Source of the DNA: Parapristionchus giblindavisi
Lineage: Eukaryota; Nematoda; Chromadorea; Rhabditida; Diplogasteridae
Length of the DNA: 64,000 bases
Direction: 5' to 3'
Assembly (NCBI GenBank): GCA_943737045.1
Contig: CALSFV010000015.1
Coordinates: forward strand, 1,238,501-1,302,500
The position numbers were made by a program, and so were the translations under genes. The notes beneath the pieces are model-generated. The model saw only the letters and a program-made list of their open reading frames with translations, made no database searches and was not told the origin of the DNA. This document shows positions 54,980 through 64,000 of the stretch, piece by piece. Position 1 is the first letter of the stretch; the number at the start of each line of letters is the position of its first letter.

Positions 54980-56460
54980 TTTTTCTGTAAAATCAATCAA
55001 TATTTGCTTTGTTTTTTTCATTGAAACCTAATGCATTGTTTAAAAAATGTAGTGTACTGTGTTGATAGACCGGAAATGTTTCACACCTTTGTCGGTCTTA
55101 TCCTTCCTACTGTAGGAGTTGAATTGACATTGACCAAATGGAGAGAGGGCGATGTAGAAAAAGGGAGAGGTAGAGGGAGAGGGAGAAAAAGGGAGAGGTA
55201 GAGACTGTGCCAGGGGCATGACTATGTGTAGTAGAGAGAGGAAGACTATGAAAGGAAGAAAGGTGTGAAAGTTGAATGTTCTCCTCTCAAATTAGTGCCT
55301 TGTCTTGTAAGAAACAGAAAAGAATGACCTCTCTCTCTCTTCATTCTCTCTTCTAGACGGAGAGGAGACACAATGATACTATTTGGATCCACTCAGCTGT
55401 CAACAGCGATCATTAATATTTCAATTTTACATTTACATTTTTTCACACTCTAAGAAACTCTCCGCAGGCAATGTTCTCGCTTGCTTTGTTTACGAGAGAG
55501 TATTGCCAATGCTCAGAGTAAAATTAGCTTGGGGTGTGCCTTTAAACACTTTTTCTATCTAGATGAGCCATGCGGTGGGTCACCGGATCTTTAGCTATGT
55601 GAGATGGTTCCACTGATATTTTCGTTAGTCTCAAATTAGCGCTTTATTGCAATGTTGAAATTGGATATTTTTATTAATATTTTTTCTATGCAGAACATGA
55701 GAATTTAAGTTAGAAAATTGCGAAAATATAAATACTCGTAATATTTTCTCAGTTCTACTCTATTGTCATCTGGCGATCACGGTTCAGTGATCTTCCTACT
55801 TGTCGAAATATACTACAGAAACATGAATCAAATCACTATTAATTCACTCTACCGAATTGTTATGTATTGCTTATTTCCTTCAGTGCACACTTTAAAGGAA
55901 CGCTCCAAGTAAATTTTAAACTCTCTGCTCTGGTCACACCCTGTCGCTTTCTTTTCTGCGAGAGAGCATGGCCGGATCAGGCAATCAAATTAACGCGGGT
56001 ATGCCTTTAAAGGAAGACACTAGTCTTATCCCCTCTAAGATTTACAATAGTAGGATTATTTTCACTCAATTCCAACTTTACAAATATAATAAAATAGTTC
56101 TAAACGTCAGTATTTCAATGTCAAAACCACCTATACTTGTCCCAGTTCGTTTAAAAGGTCTTGAAGAGTGCCTAGACCGATAGTTCTCTGCCTCTCACTC
56201 CTTTAACCTTTCTCCCTCTCCCTCCCTCCCCCTCTCTCCCTCTCACTCTCTCCTTCTCCCTCTGTGTATTCACACGTTGTCGCCCTTGAAGTTCGCAAAA
56301 AAGGGTTCATTTCTCGAGATTGATATTCCCACCTCTTTTTCATCTACTTTTACAATAGTAGTCTGTCCACACATTTGCCTCCTTCACTACCCTCAAGGAG
56401 AATCCAGAACCATATTCATATATTACGTTATTGACTATATTCATCAAAGATTCTCTTAAT
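54980..56460. other. Non-coding: purine tracts and short MITEs
   Basis: Contains GGGAGAGGTAGAGG tracts (about 55137-55205), CT tracts (55333-55360, 56215-56265) and two copies of the short GAGCTAATTT/TCTCTCGC MITE (near 55445-55550 and 55890-56010). No exon chain found. Confidence 0.6.
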
Positions 56461-56689
56461 TTTCATTCTCCCTTTCTGTACAATTTTGCCAGGTGTTGAA
56501 GGTATGAGATTGCCATTACAGTTGGTTCTTGTTTGACAATGAGTTACCATACATCTTTTCAGATTATCTAATCTTCGAAACTTGCTCACTTCTCTATCAC
56601 GTCCCTATTCATTTGCATCTAATAAAGGAAATAACACCAATAGCTTCAGTAATAACTTCAAGGACTGAATACTAAAGGCACAATTTAAA

Positions 56690-56780
56690 AAAAAGGCTCT
56701 CCGCTCTTGCCACGCTATCTCTCTCTTTCTCCCTTTTATGCGAGAGAGTGTTGCCAGAGCGGAGTGTCAATACGAGATAA
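56690..56780. mobile_element. Short palindromic MITE (TCTCTCGC family)
   Basis: GGCTCTCCGCTCTTGCC and GTTGCCAGAGCGGAG arms; relative of 38683-38787. Confidence 0.65.
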
Positions 56781-56931
56781 AGAAGATGATGAGAGTGCAA
56801 GCTACAAAGTCATAGACAGTCAAAGGCATAGACATGTTTGTACTCTTCTACCCATTTCATCTCTTGTATTCCATTAGCATAGAGGTCGAGAATGTAATGG
56901 TATAGCCCTGAAGGGATGGAACAAGTGAGAT

Positions 56932-56990
56932 AGGTAGAGGTAGAGGTAGAGGGAGAGGTAGATGGAGAGGGAGAGGGAGAGGGAGAAGCC
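56932..56990. repeat. GGTAGAGG / GGGAGA purine repeat
   Basis: Short tandem purine tract. Similar tracts at 60196-60258, 62300-62405 and 63185-63275. Open frames across them are low-complexity only. Confidence 0.85.
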
Positions 56991-57239
56991 TTCACGACTG
57001 ACTGACTGTTATAATAGAGCCAGCCCTCTAAGTGACAATGCCTATATACTCTCATCCTTTTATTTCGCTCCTTATTCTTCATCTTCTTTTTCTTGTCTTC
57101 TACCTTGTAATAATATCCGTTACACCCCATTCTTATACTCTTTCATTCATCTTTCTTCCCTTTACTTTCTCTTCGTGTACAATGTTTTCATACACGAAAC
57201 AATCATATTATGGCTTTACAATTCTTAGTTAGTCCACGA

Positions 57240-57775
57240 ATGACTCTTGACGATAGTTTAAAAGGAAAAAAAATTGTTCAAACATAAAAAATTCGTCAAT
57301 GAGCACTTACATAGTAGTGTTGTGGAATAAAATTTAGTCTCGACTAAATTTGCATTTTTAGTCCAGACTAAAGATCATTCGAAAATATTTTTTTCATTTT
57401 AGTCTCGACTAAATGGCCAAGTAGACTAATATTCGCGACTAAATTTGTCTCGAATAATATTATCGAATATATTCGAGAATAAACATTCATTTTCCATTAG
57501 TTTTTGGTGCTGAGTGGTCCGCTTCTTCTCTTCTATGTAATGGAAGGGTTTTCCCTAATTGTTAATTTTATCGCATTTTAAACACTTTTAGTCTCGACTA
57601 AATGCAAATTTATTCTCGACCAAATTTTAGTCTCGAATAAAATGTCATTTTTCGTCCAGACTAAAACGACCGGTCGACTAGACTAATTCGCGACTCGGAT
57701 CTACATGGTGGAGTATGAATAGTCATGACTTTACCCGTTCCATCCCCATCTAGCGATGATTGCTTGACGTGATAA

Positions 57776-57823
<48 letters not shown>

Positions 57824-57900
57824 TAAAAAGCTAAATTTTATTCGACCGAAAATATTCGCAGAATACATTCGACGAAACAACACTAGTACATAGTAGTTGT
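57240..57900. other. AT-rich non-coding with TTTAGTC repeats and (ATT)n
   Basis: Repeated TTAGTCTCGACTAAAT palindromes (57330-57690), possibly a degraded element, and an (ATT)n microsatellite at about 57777-57822. Confidence 0.6.
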
Positions 57901-58293
57901 CCGAAAATTGAAAATATCACAATCAATCGAATTTTCATATACCTGTCCAAAACTCCCGTGCCACACCGTACTTACCGTAATCTTCGTAACCTTGCTTACT
58001 GTAATATTGCATGGGAACGGCCAGCTGCCTCAATTAATCTCGTGTACTAATTCCCAAGCCTCGAGGGCATATTCCACTACCTTCATAATTCGCACATCTT
58101 CACTCCTCCTCTCATTGCACCATTCTACCCTTGACCATCGTAGCTAGAGCCCTTAATAACCCTCCACCCGTGAACTTGGAGACAACCGTTTCTTTATTCG
58201 ATCAGACATTGTCTATTTTGTTGAATATTATTCTGAATACTAAAAAGCGCTTGACTAGGTTTGAATTTTCAGAAAGAGATGAAAAATTCAAAA

Positions 58294-58412
58294 CTCTTAA
58301 ACGAGCACCCCGAGCTAATTTAAAACTCACTAGCAATGCCCCATCGCTTTCTTTGTCTGCGAGAGAGCGTTCCCAGAGCGGATAGCCAAATTAGCTCGAG
58401 GTGTACCTTTAA
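58294..58412. mobile_element. Short palindromic MITE (GAGCTAATTT family)
   Basis: CACCCCGAGCTAATTT and AAATTAGCTCGAGGTGTACC arms around a TCTGCGAGAGAGCG loop. Confidence 0.7.
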
Positions 58413-60195
58413 GTAATTCTCACAAGTGCCGAGAAAGGATCACAGATTAAAGGTTAAGCTCCCTTTAGACAATAAGCTCTGTTAGACCTCAAACAATCCT
58501 ATCTAGTCATCAATGTTTTGAGCCTCAAAGGAATGATTCGATTGACTTCAATGCTCCCTATGTGTTGCACTATTTCCTCGTATGGCTGGCTCTCTATGGG
58601 TCAAGAGGCCTCTCTATCTATATCTCCCTCACCCTCTCTGTCTCTATCTATTTCCCTCTCACTTTACTCTTCTATGACAGTCGGTTGGTGATAGTGATCT
58701 TCAATTTCATATTCATTCGTATACACGTTCGCGCCTCTGTTTTATAATTTCAGTCTTTATAGTTGTCTCAATATTCTTTGCTGAGCATCGTTACTATCAA
58801 GAACTGAGAAAAAAGGCTACCGAAATCGTGTATGCGGTATAGAATTGGAAAACGATAAGACTTATTTCGGGCAGTGAGAGGCTCCATTCCTAATATGTAC
58901 ACGTTTTTGTTAGTTGTCACAGCAAACGAAGACGTTCACGCTCTATATCATTTCTTGTAGTGGACCATTTTATTTGTGTTTGCAATTCTCCACTTCTAAA
59001 GTGCAATGATAGTGGCTAACAGTCATCTCATCAATCAATAATTACTTATGAAAAAACCATGAATACACCTTAAAGGTAGCTAATTTTACTTCCGCTCTGG
59101 CAATGCTCTCTCTCGCGTAAATAAACGTAATACAGAGATTTATCGTATTCCACTGCGTTGCCTAGACTTTTAAAGCCAAACAACCGCTCAACAAAGAAAC
59201 TGTTTCAAATACAATTGTCTCACGCTTTTCTGGCTTTCAAAGAACAATGGCTTGAACAAGAACACTGTGTTTCGTCTATTGCTTACTAATCATTATGGTG
59301 AAACATGAATGATTTGTGTTTCGATCACGAATGAACTTCACACATTCTATCTAATTTTTACTTTCATAGTTCTGAAGTACTGTTAGAACGAAAGATTTTC
59401 ATTTCAACAGTACTTTCTCTACATTTTTTTAACGTGTCAACTTTCACCTCTTGATCTCCTCCTGGAATCAGTTCAAATTCTTATAGAGGGCGTTCTCTGA
59501 TGAACGCTTGAATGACTTTCAAACGGACTTTAGTACAACTTTCTCTCTCCTCTATAGGATGACACTTTCCCCTGTTCCATTCTATCATTTTCAATAAAAA
59601 TATCTTCCATTCTCCTCTCATCCTCAGAGCCATGTCTATGCGTCAGCCTTTCAAAACTCTTCAGCTTCGATGTTGTAACTTTACATACTTGAAATGTCTT
59701 ATTTATAGGCTTATCACTCAGAACCCATTTAAAACAACATATTATCATTTATCACTGACACAGCTCTGATCTCCCGCAGGACTTCGTGTGCCTTGAACAA
59801 CGGGATATACCTTTACCTTTTTATAAAACATGAGTTAGTGAACATTATCATCACCCTCTCTTGTAGATAACGAGATAGCATGTCAAATCAACAGATACTC
59901 CTTTATCTATTGTAAACTTCCGTTGTTTATCAGCATATTTCATATCCCACAATAGTCTCAACGATAGTTGTCGTCCACTCGGAAGTTCTTCAATAACCAA
60001 ATAGAACCAATAGAACCATTAGTGCCCCTACAAGGTTAAACCCTTCTTCTTCTCCTCACTCAAAGTTCTATTACATTGTAGCTAATAGTGAGAGGGGATC
60101 AGAGGACAGAGAAGAGGTCATCATTTACATCCTCTAAGCCCCCTCCTTTTCCATCTGTCAATGAATGACCTTACATGACCGCGCGAAATCAGAGA
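58413..60195. other. Non-coding stretch
   Basis: No supported exon chain. Holds a partial short MITE (near 59065-59115) and a dispersed motif copy at about 59766-59823 (CTTCGTGTGCCTTGAACAAC). Confidence 0.5.
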
Positions 60196-60258
60196 GGGTA
60201 CAGGTAGAGGTAGAGGTAGAGAGGGAGAGGAAGAGGGAGAGGTAGAGAGGGAGAGGTA
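60196..60258. repeat. GGTAGAGG / GGGAGA purine repeat
   Basis: Tandem purine tract like 56932-56990. Confidence 0.85.
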
Positions 60259-60659
60259 GAGCTAAATACCATGGTAGGGTCTCATATGCTCACCTGTGTG
60301 AGCTTGTGGCAATTTGTCCATAGTATGATGACCCCATGCACTGACTTTCTACCTTTCCTTTTATCTGCTATTCTCTTCCTCTCCCTATCCATTACCGCTC
60401 TCTCAATAACTTTTCCTCTTACTCATCATCAACCATAATGATTACATTCGCTTAATCTATCATATATGATCAAGTTGATTTCATAAATATTGAATCATTG
60501 CGGACCTCTCCACCGCTAGGCCTTGTCAACCTAACCTATCATTGATCGCCGTTTGATCTTTGATATACGACAGAGTCCTTGTATGAGCTGCACTTTCCCT
60601 CTTCCCCTATACCCCCTCCTCTCGTTTTTTCTGTCTACCCCACAAGCTCTCATTTATTT

Positions 60660-60722
60660 GTTCTTTCAAATGTTGTCGCATCTTTTTGATGTATGATGAA
60701 TTAAATTAAATTAAATTAAATA
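60660..60722. repeat. Dispersed 3'-tail-like segment with TTAAA repeats
   Basis: TCAAATGTTGTCGCATCTTT then GATGTATGATGAA followed by an (ATTAA)n tail. A second copy at 63718-63794 has an (AAAT)n tail. A shared segment followed by a variable simple repeat is typical of non-LTR retrotransposon or SINE 3' ends; inference only. Confidence 0.5.
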
Positions 60723-60858
60723 TATAATCAAGTTGATTTCATAAAACATTCGTCTTTCATTGATAATCCGAGTATGTTTCACCGTTCCCATATATTGTTT
60801 TTGGTACTTACTATATATAATTCTATTCCCACTGTTAATTCGAATAATTATAATTTAG

Positions 60859-60946
60859 AGTGAACGTCAACCAGAGACGGTTAATTCTATCAGAACACGT
60901 CTCCAATATGTCTGGACCACTGCGGAGTTGGACGGTATTCCTCACT
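60859..60946 (+). CDS. Isolated exon candidate
   Basis: 88 bases between ATTTAG and a strong donor CACT/GTGAGTTAC, open in a frame starting SERQPETVNSIRTR and ending with AELDGIPH. No neighbouring exon was linked. It may belong to a gene with long introns that continues beyond the window; the window's last bases (TATTTTTCAG) look like a 3' acceptor. Family not recognised. Confidence 0.4.
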
Positions 60947-61130
60947 GTGAGTTACACTTTTTTTACTAATTATTTGTCTCATTATCTAATTATTAGTTTT
61001 TCCCTGCTAATTGCGTAGAAAAAATCTGAGTTCCACTTCAAAATTCATTCATCTTACCTTTGAACAAGGAAAAAAATGGAATAAATATCTTGAAATCATT
61101 TGGTGTCTGAATGATGAATCGCATTTTAAT

Positions 61131-61318
61131 CATGCATTTTCGGTACCCTCGCCGTTTATTTTTATATAGTGGGTCAATTCTCGAAATAGGGTGGGTTAAT
61201 GCACAAAATTCGTTATTTTCGCTTACAAATCGTCATTTTTAGCTTCCTTTTTTTATCAAGTGGCCTAAAATGGGCCTTATATAGTGGGTCAAGCCTAGCA
61301 TTGCGAGGGCAATGTATG
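61131..61318. mobile_element. hAT-like MITE with 8-base duplication
   Basis: Ends CATGCATTTTCGGTACCC and GCGAGGGCAATGTATG; exact flanks ATTTTAAT (61123-61130, 61319-61326). Confidence 0.88.
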
Positions 61319-61762
61319 ATTTTAATCTGAAATCCCTTTAGCTTGCTCATTACAGACTGATACTTTTTTATTCAATAACTATTTAATAATAAATGAAAAG
61401 ACACTAAAATATCGATTTGCCTCAAATTCATGCCCTTCCCAAAACGTTTGAGTATTTTGGGATGGCAATAGCATGACAAATCAGTAACGAATTGGTTTTC
61501 CAAAAGTCGATGAGAGTCCTGAACATTGATATTGAAATTTACTGAATTTCTACACAAACCATTGCAATGGTGTTATGGACTCATCAGTTTATTTTTGTGG
61601 CGATTTTATAGAGTCTGAAAAATGGAGTGCTTCTCACTACTTGAACAAAAAACTCAGAATTTCATTACATGGACCAGTATATGGTAAAGCGGGAATTGTA
61701 TAGATACAATTGGCATTCGATAATTCGTTAATCGCATTTGTATATTCCTTAAACGCATTCCT

Positions 61763-61872
61763 GGCTAATTTTACTCTCCGCTCTGGCAACGCTCTCTCGT
61801 AGACAAAGAATGCGAGAGAGGATTGTCAGAGCGGAGAGTTATCAAGTCATCTAGTTCAGGATGCACCTTTGG
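61763..61872. mobile_element. Short palindromic MITE (TCTCTCGC family)
   Basis: ACTCTCCGCTCTGGCAACGC and GTCAGAGCGGAGAGT arms. Confidence 0.7.
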
Positions 61873-62299
61873 CATTCTCATATGAATGAAACAGTGCGAT
61901 TAATACTTCTGCTTGTTCCACAAAGAACTACGATCGGGACCAATCTGCATTCACGGCACTAGGAAGAATAAGAACCGATGAATAAGAACCGACAGGATGC
62001 TAACCATTTGCATATTTTGTCTATTCATTAGCGCTTGTCTCTCTTATGCAAATTGTTATCATTCAGTAGGTTATTATTCATCGGTTCTCATCCGACATAG
62101 TGCCGTATTCACGGCCATTACTTTTGACAAACTGTAGATGTGAGAAGACTTCTGTTCACATAATTCTGTTCTGACACATAACATCTCGTCACATGCATAT
62201 CATTGGGGACATGAAAATGGACAGATGGATAATGGGCTTTGTACTGCTTCTCCATTCATATCTCTTGATAGATACAAGGTCAGAGGGCTATAGGTACGA

Positions 62300-62405
62300 G
62301 CGGGAGAAGAGGAAGAGGGAGAGAGAGGGAGAGGTAGAGGGAGAGAGAGATAGGGAGAGAGAGGGAGAGAGAGAGAGGGAGAGGGAGAGGGAGAGGTAGA
62401 GGGAG
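62300..62405. repeat. GGGAGA / GGTAGA purine repeat
   Basis: Longest of the purine tracts. The Arg/Glu- or Ser/Leu-only open frames over it are not genes. Confidence 0.85.
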
Positions 62406-63184
62406 AAACACCAGGAAATGACAATCAATCTTTGGCAAATGACCACATGATTGACAAGAGAATGAACATGAATCATTTCATTTCCTTTGATTTGGCTACA
62501 AAATCATCATAGACAACAGGTGAACACAGTAACGGCTACATTTCAGCCAACGGGAATTTGGGCAGTAGTGCAGAAGCCCTGATCATTTACCAAAAAAAAC
62601 CTTAGCTTTCCCTTCTTTTACCGTATTTTGGGCTCTTAATAATCATTTATCAACAGCATATTCTGTGGATACAAACGATCTCTTCACTCGTAATCGTAAG
62701 GCGGAAAAATCAGGCTTTGTGGTTTGCATAATAATATGAACTATCGCAATGGCGCCACCAGTCACTTGTCAATCTGAAACCTATCATATCCTATTTGTCA
62801 ACTCCTTACCACCTGTAGTCCTCATCTATTCAACAGAGATTGTAGTCCATTCTCCTAGACTCTCCATATCCAATTTCCCAGTGACCAAACATCGCGACGA
62901 CTTGGTTTGCACAGATTATGTGTCGAAGCTGAGTAATTAGTGCCACCTTTCCTCGCCCTCTCTACCTCTACCTCTCCCTTCCCTATGAATTCCAGCACCT
63001 GCCTTCCATACAATACTACAATGACCTGTATTCTTCATAAAAGACTGAACAGAAAGGGAGAAGGAGAGATAGGGGCATATTCACAGTAGTTCTCTATATG
63101 TATATCTCCTAGAAGAGGATCACATTTGGTCATGGTTCGATTAGTTTGAACGGCACACTGTAGGGCCGTGTTAAAGGATGAATA
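62406..63184. other. Non-coding stretch
   Basis: Nothing supported. A 63-codon open frame at 62749-62940 lacks splice context and similarity. Confidence 0.5.
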
Positions 63185-63275
63185 GAAAGGGAGAGGGAAA
63201 GGGAAAAAAAGGAGAGGTAGAGGGAGAGGGAGAAAGGAGAGGGAGAGGGAGAGAGGCAGAGGGAGAGGGAGAAAA
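63185..63275. repeat. GGGAGAGG purine repeat
   Basis: Tandem purine tract like 62300-62405. Confidence 0.85.
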
Positions 63276-63717
63276 AGGCGGTGAATAGCTCTCGGTTGAA
63301 CAGTTTTGTATAGGAATATTTACAAGAGTTCCTCCTTTTTAGTCCTAAAGAGGTCACATAGATCCCCCTGTACTATTGTCGATGAGTGTTCTTAGTTGTT
63401 CAAATTGTCCTTGAATATGGGGTATTATGTTTGTGATCCAATAATTGTGACCCGGGAGTGAAGTGGGTAATGGATGAGTTATGATGTACAAAAGCAGAGT
63501 CATAAATACTCGGGTTGTTAGGGCATCGAAAGGTCAGTTGAGTTAGCCTCTTTCTTCTGAAATGGAATGGGTGTATTCGGGAAGTTGGGGGTTGTAAAGG
63601 CTAGAATTTAGAGGGCCTTTATGATTTTCCCTTCAGCGTGCTCTCAATGATACAGAGTTAAGAAACAGTTTGCAAAATTAATGCTATCAAAAGGGGAGGT
63701 GTGCCCGTTTCCTAGTT

Positions 63718-63794
63718 AGGTCAAATGTTGTCACATCTTTATTGGATGTATGATAAATAAATAAAATAAATAAATAAATAAATAAATAAATAAA
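63718..63794. repeat. Dispersed 3'-tail-like segment with (AAAT)n
   Basis: TCAAATGTTGTCACATCTTT and GATGTATGATAAAT followed by about ten AAAT units; pairs with 60660-60722. Confidence 0.55.
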
Positions 63795-63824
63795 GATACA
63801 TAGAGAAAAGAAAAGCAGAGTAAA

Positions 63825-63906
63825 CTCTCATCTCCGCACTAATCTGAAAAGACTCTCTCGTTATCTTTGTCTGCGAGAGAGTCTTTCCAGAGTGGAGAGC
63901 CAAATT
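63825..63906. mobile_element. Short palindromic MITE (TCTCTCGC family)
   Basis: CTCTCATCTCCGCACTAATC and TCCAGAGTGGAGAG arms around TTGTCTGCGAGAGAGTC. Confidence 0.65.
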
Positions 63907-64000
63907 TGTATGATAACTGAAGAAAAGAGCTGCAGAAAGAGAAATCTACAGTCGATCACATGCCATGATATTACCTCGATTGTTAAAGATATTTTTCAGA

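Noticed and set aside
62193..62424. Arg/Glu- and Ser/Leu-rich open frames
   Set aside because: Produced by GGGAGA/GGTAGA purine repeats; no start context or introns.
1..64000. tRNA, rRNA or spliced-leader RNA genes
   Set aside because: No cloverleaf with A/B boxes, no rRNA signature and no SL donor hairpin recognised by eye; a tRNAscan/Infernal search would be decisive.

Overview
The window looks like nuclear DNA of a nematode, most likely Caenorhabditis or a close relative. It is AT-rich. Genes are split by short introns ending in TTTCAG-like acceptors, and an acceptor AG usually abuts the start ATG, as at spliced-leader sites. TACTGTAG/TACGGTAG repeats, small palindromic transposons, a Tc1-type element and Helitron-like elements are abundant. 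I saw no tRNA, rRNA, CRISPR array or bacterial gene. Species is not resolvable from sequence alone.

Region 1 (1-4.8 kb): a large inverted repeat with 586-base arms (1-586 and 3112-3697) encloses an older inner palindrome. One or two uncertain exons lie in the left arm. The stretch 3.7-4.8 kb shows nothing recognisable.

Region 2 (4.8-51.5 kb): a cluster of 20 copies, all on the + strand, of one small gene family. A typical member has five exons and encodes 206-224 residues: a degenerate SMY2-type GYF-like domain (exons 1-3), a short coiled coil (exon 4) and an unrecognised C-terminal module of about 90 residues (exon 5) marked by NLTDLHLSY, a PNE motif and a VNLVVNG.PS..H.Y motif. I use three types by exon 1: A (MVLIFYKD), B (MPTEIYYKD) and C (MGIEIFYKD). 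A- and B-type genes alternate in a young tandem array of 4353- or 4844-base units (4.8-23.6 kb). C-type genes and A/B/C mosaics fill 25.8-51.5 kb. Four copies are clearly broken, and one member (44.4-46.4 kb) is very divergent.

The array carries nested transposons: a TA-flanked fold-back element, within it a hAT-like MITE with 8-base target duplications, a TAA-flanked palindrome present only in units 2 and 3, and a Helitron-like dimer only in unit 4. Their presence or absence orders the duplications.

Region 3 (52.3-53.9 kb): one separate small gene of unknown function, with a coiled-coil exon and a TACTGTAG minisatellite in an intron. Region 4 (54-64 kb): mainly non-coding, with GGTAGAGG/GGGAGA tracts, MITEs, simple repeats and one isolated exon-like segment near 60.9 kb.

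The most interesting signals are the family itself (GYF fold without the usual binding aromatics plus an unrecognised C-terminal module), a short hairpin beyond nearly every member's 3' end whose stem changes keep pairing, and clear relics of exon shuffling between members. All functional statements are inference; no database search was possible.
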